A stretch of DNA of 64,000 nt, taken from NCBI RefSeq assembly GCF_047948215.1, contig NC_134455.1:105542495-105606494 (forward strand). Direction: 5' to 3'. A model generated the notes under the pieces. It was not told the DNA's origin and did not search any database. It saw only the letters and a list, made by a program, of their open reading frames with translations. This stretch comes from Lycorma delicatula. Taxonomy: Eukaryota > Arthropoda > Insecta > Hemiptera > Fulgoridae. Shown here piece after piece: positions 34,191-44,376 of the stretch. Position 1 is the first letter of the stretch, and every line of letters starts with the position of its first letter. A program made the translations under genes and the position numbers.

Positions 34191-36344
34191 TTGCATCCCT
34201 TAAGAATCTAATTGTTTTTGACCAACTTAACCCAAACTCTATGGTTATGTTAAGTCACAAGTTCATAGCTACAAACCACTAACAATTAATGACTTGAAAG
34301 AAAATATTCGATGCGTTAATAGTGGATTCAAGCTGATTTGTGCAAATATAATAATCTTATATTATAAGACTAAGCTATGTCAAGTAAAGCCGAGGAGACC
34401 ATATGAATGATATTCTTTTCGAACATGATGTAATATTATAAGCTTGAAAATAAAAACCAATTTTGATTGAAAATTAAGCATTCTTTTTGTTTTATTTCAG
34501 TTTTATTTTGCACAGAAAATGAAATACCTTATATTTCATTGTAGTCAATAATTTTTTTTTTTTTAATTTGAAATTGTAGTCTATTGGTACTTGATTTTTA
34601 AATTATTAAAATCAATGGATCATGTAAAGTCCTATTAGTTTTATTAATTATAAGAAGAAAAAACTAATTTTTTTCATCAGTGTATATTATGATTAATGAA
34701 CATTTCAAAAATATGTTTCTCTTGGAATGATAAAAACATTTAAAATAATATGAATTATCTATTTTAATGCACTTTTTTCTCACCTTTTGAAAAAAAAATT
34801 ATTGACTTTCATCATTACCCATGTTTTAAGCTCGATAACTGACGAATATTATTTGATTACTTTAGTATACACATTTTTTTTTTTTTTTACCTTCGCTGAT
34901 ATGGAAATATTGGCATTCACTCTATATATTTATAAATTATTGAATTACATCTACACACAATTCACTTTCAAAATGTTTACTTAAACGGTTAAATGTATTT
35001 TGTATAATGATATAACAATGTGTGATAAAGAAGCCATTTTCTGATTTTTATAAGATGAAAGATTAAAAAAATATTTTATTATTGTTAATATTTTCTATAT
35101 TTAAAATTTTACTGTAAAGAAAGTACTCGAATATGTGAGTTCATTTTAACATAAATGAAGTCTACTTTAGGAATTATAAAAGAGGTATACTTATGCAGGA
35201 AGTTAAATGATAATTACTTGGAACTGAATTTCTTACTTCGGCTTTTTTCCATGAAAAGTGTAAAATAATTTTACTCAAGCAGTAAATATTCGTTACACGA
35301 ATTGATCTGCTATTGAGGTTTACAATATTAAAGATAAAAAACACTTTGTAAAAATTTTTGGAAAGTAGACAATTATTGAATAACAGAATAATTTCAAACA
35401 AATAATAATGTATGGTTTTTATTTTTCAGAGGTGTTATCAGAATCCATCTCTTCATGCTGCTTTACTTCTTCCACTCCTAATCTTGAAGACGTTGACTAA
35501 TCCCCGTTCTTTTAGCATCAGCTGATTATCAGTTTTTACTAGTTGCTCCAAACTGTAATGATCCATATAAGTAATAGTTTACTTACAGGAAGTTTTGAGA
35601 AGTTTCCTGTACGATACATGACGACGGGCATTAATTTAGTCGTGAAAAGCAATACGAGTACATATTTCGCTAAAGTGATAAAATATCACATTATGAAGAA
35701 AATCATTGTATAGGGTAGGATTGGATTACCTGGTTAAAACAAATGAACTAGGTAAAACACTTCGACCTAGGTAAAAGGTAACAGCCTACAAAGACCACAG
35801 GGAAAACCACAAAAAATAAATAGGATTAATATAACAAAATTTATATAAATAAAAGACAATCTTCGTTTTGCGTGTGCCCTAATAACTAAAAAATTACTAA
35901 ACCGAATTACGTGAAAATTTCACAATTTATTATTTGTGGTTGTTTACCATGTTATTATTGGTTTCTTAATATTTAATAATATAATAATTCAATATAATAT
36001 TAATCACATGATAACTGTCTGAATGAAGTCGATATTGACGTAGAAAACGATCGATATAAACAATGAAAATCAATATATACAACGACATTAAATGTAGTAA
36101 AAGAAGTTTTAGGTTATTAAATTATGCAAATTTTTTATGATTTATACAGAAATGAGACTGGTAGGTTTGAACTGTAGTAAACATTCTGACAATTGCGAAG
36201 CATTTCCGGGATCATTAATAGGTAATAAAACGCAATATAATGTACTTTAAATCCAGTTTATCCACCATGAAAAAACAAAAATTGACTGTAAAAAAATTAC
36301 AGATGTTCACTTAGCCAAAAAAAAACTAATATGGACACCACACG
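34191..36344. other. AT-rich sequence, no gene seen
   Basis: No supported gene. At about 35690-35950 the sequence is slightly more complex (AACCGAATTACGTGAAAATT), reminiscent of interspersed-repeat sequence, but no second copy is visible in the window. Confidence 0.45.
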
Positions 36345-37012
36345 ACTTTCTTGTACGCCTATTAAATTACATGTACACATTTTTTTTAAAGTTAAAAATA
36401 CACAACATTTTATTTCATAAAAACTTCTAATATTTTTTTTTGTTATTATTGAACTATTATGCATCGAAAATGTTTTGTTACAATGAGAGGTTAATAATTA
36501 TTAATAAATAATTTTTTTAAATTAAAAAAAAAAAGTTACAAAAAAAAAGAGATGAAGTCATATTCGAACCGATGTGCCTTCCCCTAAGATCCAAATATTT
36601 CATTAGTTAATATTTTATTTGGCTATATCTCTGGTACCAATGAATATAAGTACCACTTATGATAGATCGTTGAAAAGCGCTTAATGAGGGCTTGTTACTG
36701 CAGTTAAGTAAATGTCCAAAATCCAAATTTTTTTGAATGTTGGGCTTTTTGAACATTTTTGTTCAGTCGATTGCAATCAAAAGGCGAGGTGCACAATTAG
36801 ATGTTACAACAGTCTTAGATCCAAAATGTCAAAACCCTACGACTAATCGTTTTTGAGTTATGCGAGATACATAACTATATACATTCTTACATACGTATGT
36901 ACAGAAGTCACGCCGAAACTATTTAAAATGGATTCAAGGATGGTGAAAATGTATATTTCCGTTGATTTGGAAACCGAAATTTTTCGCGATCGCAATACTT
37001 TACACAAGGAAG
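36345..37012 (-). mobile_element. MITE-like element, copy B (inverted relative to copy A)
   Basis: 668 bp, reverse complement of copy A (31383-32051). The plus-strand left end is ACTTTCTTGTACG. The right end (ACTTTACACAAGGAAG) has lost the few bases that form the small terminal hairpin in copy A. Internal blocks match: AACCGATGTGCCTTCCCCTA, AGTCGATTGCAATC, AGATGTTACAACAGTC and TTTTTCGCGATCGCAATAC. The 68-codon frame at 36853-37059 runs out of the repeat and is not a gene. Confidence 0.8.
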
Positions 37013-37378
37013 CAAAAAAACTAAATTCATTCCAAAAGAAGCAGCAAGAAAGAGTTTGAAAACCACCACATTTAAATTCTTCTGTTTCTTTCTATATTAC
37101 TACGTGCAAAAAAGTCCTTATGACACCTGTTGATCTTGTAAAGATTACAATATTGTTGAACAGAATAAAATAATATTTTAAGAAAATTAAATCCTAATGA
37201 AATAAAAGTAATTTATTTATAATTTATAAAAATACTAACAATCACATGATATTAGGTTATTTGAGATTTGATTAAATGAGTAAAATTTGATTGATTAAGT
37301 GACTGACTATTTAAACAAACGAGCATTAGCAATGAATGATAAATTTATTGAACGGATAAACGGGTAAAGTTAATGATA
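37013..37378. other. AT-rich spacer
   Basis: Spacer between the MITE-like copy B and the mariner element, with nothing recognisable. Confidence 0.55.
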
Positions 37379-38670
37379 TACGAGGGTAAGTCAATTATTA
37401 TGTGCAATTTAGTTATATTTTTGTTTATGTTGGTCGTACAGTTGTGTTGCGTAGATGGCACATGCGAGGTTTAATTTTTGTTATGTCTGTGCAGGTTTGA
37501 AGCTGCTAAGTTAGTTCCTTTATCGCTGTTCTGCCGTTAACTATAGCTGCTCCGCTTTCTGTTTGCACCAAAGAAGAGCAACGTTCAGTGACCCGACCTG
37601 TTTTGTGGTCGGAAGGTTTGTCAGGGGCCGAAATTCATCGAAGAATTTCAGTACGGTACAGTACGGAAACAGTGTGTTGCCGCAACGAAGTGGCTACGAA
37701 TGGATTGAAAAATTCAAAATTGGTCGCACAAGTATTACGCACGACGAAGGAGCCGGACGACCGTTTACCGTCACAAATGAGGAAAATATTGAGCGTGCAC
37801 GTGACATGGTTTTCTTAGACAGACGAGTAACTATCGATGAAGTAGCATATGGTCTGAAAATTAGTCACGGTTCTGCCTACGAAATCAACCACACAGACTT
37901 GGGTTTCATAAAGTCTGTTCAAGATGGATCCCAAAACAACTCACACAGTTGCATAAACAAATGCGCTTGTACATCTGCCAAAAACATTTGGTTCGCTATG
38001 GTAACGAACGGGACATCTTCTTAGACAGAATCATCACTGGTGACGAAATATGGATCTATCATTACGAGCCGGAGAGTAAACGGCAGAATATAGAATGGAA
38101 ACATCCAAATTCACCCTGCAAAAAAAATTCAAGACCCAACCGTCCGCAGGAAAACTGATGCTTACGGTTTTTAGGACTCACAAGGCCCAGTGCTGGAACA
38201 TTATGAGGAAAGGGGCACGACAATAAACAGTACGCGTTACAGTGAGATGCTTATTGCCAAGCTGAAGCCTGCAATTCGAAGCAAACTCAGAGAACTGCTG
38301 TCTAAAGGTGTTGTGTTGTTGCACGACAATGCCCGTCCACATACTGCGCCCACACTGCTGAAACGCTCTAGAAAATCAACTTTGAAGTACTGGCTCGACC
38401 TCTGTATAATCCTATCTTGCTCCTTCTTAATACAACTTGTTTGGTCCACTCAAAAAGGCATTAAGGGGCCATCGATTTATCTCGGACGAAACAGTGAAAA
38501 AAGCGGTGCATTCCTGGTTTGCAGCTTAACCGAATACCATCTTTTATGAGCGCATCAGGAAGCTTTTCCTATGTTGACTATTTTGAAAAATGATGTACAT
38601 GTAAGTTTCCTATTTGTATTGCAGTAAAATCTATAACTGCATTGCAGATAATAATTGATTTACCCTCGTA
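37379..38670 (+). mobile_element. Full-length mariner transposon, inactivated
   Basis: The element is 1288 bp (37381-38668) between TA dinucleotides, the target-site duplication of mariner. The terminal inverted repeats start CGAGGGTAAGTCAATTATTA on the left and, as reverse complement, CGAGGGTAAATCAATTATTA on the right; similarity extends to about 45 bp with scattered mismatches. The length is that of an intact mariner, and one transposase reading region fills it. It is complete in structure but broken in coding. Confidence 0.9.
37563..38585 (+). pseudogene. mariner transposase, frameshifted
   Basis: The enzyme would cut and paste the element at TA sites. The N-terminus (about 37575-37660) reads EEQRSVTRPVLWSEGLSGAE. 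A shift near 37660 leads to QRSGYEWIEKFKIGRTSIT, HDEGAGRP and VTIDEVAYGLKISHGSAYEI (paired helix-turn-helix). After more shifts, MRLYICQKHLVRYGNERD and IITGDEIWIYHYEPESKRQ carry the first catalytic Asp; WKHPNSPCKK follows. VVLLHDNARPHTAP (38320-38361) carries the second Asp. The third Asp should lie in YxPDLAPSxxxLF; here CCTATCTTGCTCC lacks the G of the GAT codon, deleting that Asp and shifting the frame. C-terminal remnants (SDETVKKAVHSWFAA) follow in the other frame. Inactive. Confidence 0.88.
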
Positions 38671-39516
38671 CATTAGAAAGCAAGATTTCTACAGATTTCA
38701 GCTAGTCTTCCTTATTAGTAGTTGTGAGTAATAAATGTTCTACTCCATATATTTCATGTACATTATCAGCTAGAAGAATATTTTTTTTCACTTTTAATTT
38801 ATTAAAAATACAATATTTCTAAAATATTTAAAATAATACGACGTCGATAACAATCTATTCATTCTGCTTGATATAAGTAGAGTAGATAATTAATTTTATT
38901 AAAAGTACGGGTGCGGGTTTTTAATTTATCTAATTTGTGAAGGTTAATTTTATACCCTGAAAAGAAATTCAATTAACTAATTACTTATTGACCTTGCTGA
39001 AGACGTAAAAACCTGCTTACATATTTGTTTATTGAACAGATTAGATCAATGAAAGGTTTTATTTCATTGAAATATAAAACCTTTATATTGACTTATACAT
39101 TCACAAAAAATGTTTACAATATCATTCATATTTTAGACAAAAACTGAAAAATAATTTTAATTATTGCTCTTAGAATAGAACACAGTAATTTACCCGGTAA
39201 AAATTTACAGGCAAAGGCAGTGAAATATTCAGAATAATTAATACCACAAAATAGTTTCAGTTTTGAATAATCTCAATACTTATATAATATACTAACATCC
39301 TTTGCATTTAATAATTTTAAATAAAAGAAATAACTTAAAAAATTATTCTCAGATTTTAAAAACAGAGTGCTAATGCCAGATATTGGTAAAGGAATAAATT
39401 TAATGCATTGAAACTTTTGGTTTATATAATTATTTTTTTTCAATGGCCTCCAAATCACCCCTTTTTGTCATTCTCAACCTTGTTAAATCTTTAGGAAACC
39501 TACTACACACGAAAAC
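38671..39516. other. AT-rich sequence, no gene seen
   Basis: No supported feature. The LINE tail begins at 39517. Confidence 0.55.
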
Positions 39517-41375
39517 TTTTTTTTTTTTTTTAAATCTTCTCTACTTCCCTGGGCCGGACTGACTTGATGGTATTACACCACCCAGGGGAGTGTCCGTTAC
39601 TCTAATAGGCCCTCCCCACCTACCAGCCATATACCGGCATGGCAGGTCAGGCCTACCGGTTGGCTCTTTTGAGAATTTTTTTTCCCTTTTTTAACTTAGT
39701 TAAGAAAACCTAACAGTCAACCCAAGGAGTCTTCAGCGGCTCATCGAAACCAGCACACCTCAGCATGCTGGCTCTCACCGCTGAGGCTGTCCACCCAAAC
39801 TACAATCTAAAAACTTATATTCCTTTCACTATAATTTTTTGTTTAAGGACTGACCTTATGAACTCTACAACCTTTCTCCAATTCTCTGCCCTACTGAGCA
39901 TATGATCTATTATCTCTCTCGGAGTCTTTCCGTCAATACCAGCATTGTATCTTAGCATTTGCCATTTTTGGCAATTCAGGAAAGTATGCTCTACATCGTC
40001 ATGTTAGTTACAATACATGCACGTAGGTTGATCTCTTTTGCCAACTTTGTGGAGGTATTCATTAAAGCACCCATGGCCAGTTAAAAACTGTGTGACGTGG
40101 TAATCTATTTCTCCGTGGCGTCTGCCTATCCATCTAACTATATCAGGAATCAAGGATCTGGTCCATCTGGCTACCCCACCCTGCAGCCATCTTTCCTGCC
40201 ATATATTATTAATATCTTGTCTGACTTCATTATCCACACGTCCTAAAAACCTCTCAACCCTGTGTCTAGCAATGAGATCAATAGGGGGCACACCAGAAAG
40301 CACACAGAGGGCCTCATACGAGACCGTTCTGTAAGCGGATGCTACTCCAATCAATACCCTCCTGGGTATCTTTTTTAATCTGTCCTTGTTCCTGTTAATA
40401 GTCATAGCGGGCCACCATGCAGGAACCGCATACAAAATCGATGAGTCTACGGTTGTCGCAAGTAGTCTCCTTTTCGATACCCTAGTGTCAAAGCACAGAG
40501 CTCCTGTGCTTTGACATAATAACGTTCAAGCTTTTAATCGTTTTCTCTGCGCTATGACAGACGTTCAACACATGTTCAGTGAAACGACAATTTCTTTGCA
40601 GAATAACTCCCAAGTATCTCAATACCTGAACTTCAGCAATGTACTTTCTATATATATATATACACTGGTTCCAACACCCTTCTACCGGTAAATTTGATAT
40701 ATTTGCACTTATCCACCGAGAGCTGTAGTCCTCTTGAATGCAGCCATCTACCGACTATTTCGAGTGCTGAATTTGCCTTATCCTTTACCTCATCAATTGT
40801 TTTGGCCTGAATGAGTACTGCCAAGTCGTCAGCGTAAGCCAAAAGCTGAACCCCTTCAGGGTATGTCTGCTGGAGGACTCCATCAAAGACCAGGACCCAT
40901 AACAGTGGACCGAGCACTGAGCCTTGTGGCACACCACCGCACATGCTAAAAAGTGCCTCTTCTTCTTGTGCACTGACTGCACACCTTCGATCTCTGAGAT
41001 ACTCCTCTACCTGTCTCCCCAAGTATGGACTAATTCCTTTCTCTACCAGTGCAGTATTTATATGTTTCTATGCGATGGATCCAAACGCATTCTTCATATC
41101 GAGAGAAACAAGTAGAGGAATACTTCTCGTCCGCCTAGTGCCGCTTCTAGCTTCATCAGCCCAGTTCACTACTCTGTTGATAGCATGTACGGTGGATCTA
41201 CCTCTCCAAAAACCATATTGATTTGCACTAATTCCAGCACGCTCCTCCACCTCCTGCACAATGCGGCCAGCCAGCATTTTTTCGATAACCTTCCCCATCG
41301 TGTTGAGAAGGCTCAAAGGTCTGAAAGTCGGTTGACCCCCATTACCTGTGTTCTTGGGCACGAAAATGTTCATGA
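39517..41375 (-). mobile_element. R1-clade LINE, 5'-truncated, with poly(A)
   Basis: The minus-strand 3' end is a 15-nt A run (plus-strand T at 39517-39531), preceded by the shared R1-type tail (39535-39700) and a 3' UTR block (39725-39800) like that at 22090-22160. Coding similarity runs up to 41373, where it switches abruptly to a different LINE. The copy therefore begins inside the RT finger region and is 5'-truncated. No target-site duplication was found. Confidence 0.83.
40004..41373 (-). pseudogene. R1-clade RT and C-terminal finger, broken
   Basis: Three frames in order. 41373-41068: RT fingers (FVPKNTGNGGQPTFRPLSLL, NTMGKVIEKMLAGRIVQEVE, ANQYGFWRGRSTVHAI, VSLDMKNAFGSIA; motif A keeps the Asp). 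41022-40648: motif B GGVPQGSVLGPLLWVLVFDG and motif C LLAYADDLAVLIQ with catalytic YADD, then LHSRGLQLSVDKCKYIKFTG. 40435-40004: AVPAWWPAMTINRNKDRLKK, VASAYRTVSYEALCVLSGVP, ARWTRSLIPDIVRWIGR, and TGHGCFNEYLHKVGKRDQP leading into the CMYC start of the zinc finger. Frameshifts occur near 41050 and a gap lies at 40640-40440. Lineage is closer to the 61-kb copy than to the 45-kb copy, judging by the VASAYR(T/M)VS(Y/A)EAL block. Confidence 0.83.
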
Positions 41376-43150
41376 GTAATATAGTCTCATAACCACTTCA
41401 ACACTGCTGCATAAAGAGGCGCCATGAGGCACAGTGTAAAACGTCTTACGAAAATTGAAACAAACGTCAACTTGTTTACATGTTTCAATTTCTGTAGTAG
41501 TAAACATTAGCATGTCACTAAGAGTTGTCGTCGTGGATTTACCTTCGCCAAAACCGTGCTGATATGGGCTGATCATTTCTCTCCCAGAGATTTGTAAAGA
41601 AGCTAGTTAACCGTCTTTCAAACACCTTGGAAACGACATTAATAGCCGAGATCGGACGATACTCATTGACGCAATGAGGATCAACTTTCTGTGGTACCGG
41701 TAAAACAAGTGCAAAGTTCCAGCTGGACGGAAAAATTCAGACTTCAGACTGAAATTATGAATCCAAGATAAAACTGAAACAACAAGATTAGATATGTCTT
41801 TGATGATAAATGTAGCAATCTATCAATACCAACTGCAGAACAAAGCAGAGGCTGCTTTACTGCAGAGTAAAGCAGAGACTTGAAGTAAAACTCCACTTCT
41901 TCAACAACTATAATCATAACGTCGACCGTAATGATATCAACAAACCTCCCGAAATCAATTTTTCAAACGTCCTATGTATATAGTTTATAAACAAACTGAA
42001 AATCCCTACCCAATTCTTTACTTAAATCCGTGCTTTCAACCTTAGGTGACTGATAAACATTTTTCCAGTCAACCACATCTATAGATTGATATAAATAACG
42101 AGAGTAACCTTTACTATAATTTAAGAATTTAGTTGTACAATTGCAGAACATTACATCGTTCTATGGCGCATTAATAATGAGTATATCATGCATCATATCA
42201 GGAAAGAGAAGATGGTCAGCCACCAAATTAATATTAACGACATTATTGGAAAAAATAAGATGTAGAATGGACAATCCCAACCCCGTAAGGCGAGCATTCA
42301 CCGTGTAGCGATTCCGGTCTCTACACCCTCCCTTCTTTCCGAGCCCTTTGAAGCTTTACTGGAGATCGCCTTTAGACCCTCTAACTGGTTACATCTCACA
42401 GTCATCAGCCATCAACATCGGGATGCAACCTATGCAAAAGCTGTGGCAGACATTTACATCAGTAAAAATTAATATATCAGCCAACGCCTTCGATTTAAGC
42501 TTCTTTTGGACATCTTCACTCTTCTTTTCCAACATTATCATCCTCTGAATTAACTAACCGAGTGGACCTAGAGTAGACCACCAACAGGTAAATGTGAATT
42601 ATACTAGGTCATCCATATAACCTAGAATATGTCCAGGTCATCCACAAAATAAAATAAAATATAGGTATACTAAACATAAAACTAAGCGCTGCTGCTAATA
42701 GTTTTGCTTTTCCACTCAATAGTAGGGGCACTGAAGTCTCCAGTAATAACAGCACAATTTGTACTACGCCAATTTTATCAACCAGGCTATCCAAATAATT
42801 TGACATAATGTCAGGCATAATAGCATAACTACATTAGCGATCTCAAGCAGAAGATTACCCCCACAAGCAACCGTATTTCAACCCAGACGCATTCATCAAA
42901 ACCTTCAAAATAAGGACGTCTGCAGAAAGCAATAGAAGAGCGAACGGCAAATATAGACCCACTACAATACGTCTTGCTAAATCTAAGAAAATCACGATCA
43001 GCTTTGTAGACGCTAAAAACGTCTAAAAAGTATTCAGAATTTAGGGAGATGTGATTAAAAGCTGATTCGGTAACAGCAATGATATCGTAAGGATCTGCAG
43101 AAGGGGAGACAAAAAAATCAGAAGCTATGGTACAAAGACCACTAACATTC
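41376..43150 (-). pseudogene. CR1/Jockey-like endonuclease and RT fingers, broken
   Basis: Endonuclease: SGLCTIASDFFVSPSADPYD, IIAVTESAFNHISLNSEYFL (family TETWL with the catalytic Glu), VYKADRDF, FDECVWVEI, then CAVITGDFSAPTIEWKSK (family GDFNxPxxxW, Asn reading Ser). The later part, GLGLSILHLIFSNNVVNINL and LLFPDMMHDILII, resembles the LDLVF and D-H blocks. Linker: SRYLYQSIDVVDWKNVY and EVEFYFKSLLYSAVKQPLL. RT fingers: WNFALVLPVPQKVDPHCVNE, YRPISAINVVSKVFERRL, and SPYQHGFGEGKSTTTTLSDM in the 68-codon frame at 41576-41370. RT motifs A to C are absent because the R1-clade copy starts there. Confidence 0.68.
42290..42545 (-). repeat. R1-like 3' UTR fragment
   Basis: The minus strand aligns with the 3' UTR of the large R1-clade element (43540-43800): AATTTTTACTGATGTAAATG versus AATTTTTACCGATGTAGATG, TGCATAGGTTGCATC versus TGCATCGGTGGCATC, and GGGTGTAGAGACCGGAATCG versus GGTGTAGCGACCGGACACG. 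It has no coding part and no obvious poly(A). It splits the endonuclease of the CR1/Jockey-like copy. Confidence 0.65.
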
Positions 43151-43534
43151 TATTATAATCCTTATGTTATTTTTCTCCCCGTTGCCAATGCAGACTATAA
43201 TTCACCTTCATGAATTTATTACAATCAGACAAAATCTTCTATTTAGATTTCAGCGGTCCGTAAATGAGAGTACCAAATTACCAAGTTTTAGAAGACATTA
43301 CTTTATGAAAGTACACCTCCGGAATCGCGAAATAAAAAGAAATGTATCTCTTTTTTTCTTCAATTTGATACAAACAACGTCAATATCCACTGCATTCCTA
43401 ACTAAATCGACAATAATAATTGAAGAAGTAGACGGTTCAAATCGACTGACAAATTTAGTCTTAACTTTATTCCTGACAAGATTTATTTTACTGGTACCCG
43501 TACTTAACAATTTTTTGTTCTTTTTAACGGAACA

Positions 43535-44376
43535 TCTCGATTCCCCCCCCCGAGGGGAGAAGATCCCACCTCGTAGCGTGTCCGGTCGCTACACCACCCC
43601 CTCCGTTCCTAGCCAGCAGTGGCTTTAACGGAGGACATCTTCTCGTCCTCAAACTGATTGCGCACCACAGCTTTCAGTTCAGGCCCCGCAGAGATGCCAC
43701 CGATGCAGATGCCCCGAGGGACATCTACATCGGTAAAAATTCACCCCGAGATAGATTTACGTGTTAATGCTTTCAGAATGAAGACAACGGACACCTGCAG
43801 CCACCACGTTGCCCTCAGGAACTAACCTAGAAACCTAACCGCGGAAAGAAGACCCCGCGCCTAGATCCTACTATTAAAGAGCCACTTTCTGAATGTCTCA
43901 GATCCGTACCAACAACCTCAACAATAAACTTTCCCACTAAAGTTTGTACATCAAAATTTAGACTTAGTTCCCTTAAGAAACCCGCTTAATACTCAAACTG
44001 AGTTTCTATCTGACTCCGTTCCGGTCTGCCCGGGAGAGGAGAATTAACGCCTACTCCCGCACAGCGCCATCACGGAGTCACGCGTGACATTCCACATCTT
44101 TCGCAGACTGCCGCCAAGACTCCCCTGCATACCACCAAAGCAGCACCCAGAGAAGCCCCGCCGACAGTGTCATTAGCTCATTAGTGCTCCCGTCGGAGCG
44201 CGACCGCACCCACCGGGCAAGAATAATCCCGCCCGCCGACATCGGCCGCAACCCCGCCGACAGCCTGATTCAACGCACACCACCAATACATCTAACCGAG
44301 GCACGCTGCCTAAGCGCCTACCTTCGGCCAGTCAACTGCCCAGGCGGTCCCTAGCCACCCAGGTTCCTGTCACCTA
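43535..44376 (-). other. 3' UTR of the R1-clade element
   Basis: GC-rich non-coding tail following the ORF2 stop. It contains two direct motifs related to the 42290-42545 fragment. The plus strand also has a C run and GAGGGGAGAAGATCCCACC near 43545-43570, close to the presumed end. Confidence 0.6.

Larger units (their letters stand above)
41376..43530 (-). mobile_element. CR1/Jockey-like LINE, decayed and interrupted
   Basis: Minus-strand order: a probable ORF1 C-terminus (43510-43298, with VSRFEPSTSS...IDVVCIKLK), endonuclease (about 43150-42100) and RT fingers (about 41880-41376). It is interrupted by an R1-like tail fragment at 42290-42545. It is abutted by the R1-clade copy at 41375 on its 3' side and by the near-complete R1-clade element on its 5' side. 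Clade assignment rests on generic endonuclease and RT motifs and is uncertain among CR1, Jockey and relatives. Confidence 0.62.

Noticed and set aside
36853..37059. 68-codon ORF
   Set aside because: It starts in the MITE-like copy B and runs out through its terminus; copy A has no corresponding frame.
43164..43628. 154-codon plus-strand ORF
   Set aside because: The minus strand reads ORF1-end and endonuclease sequence of a CR1/Jockey-like LINE and an R1 3' end; the plus ORF crosses both and has no domain.
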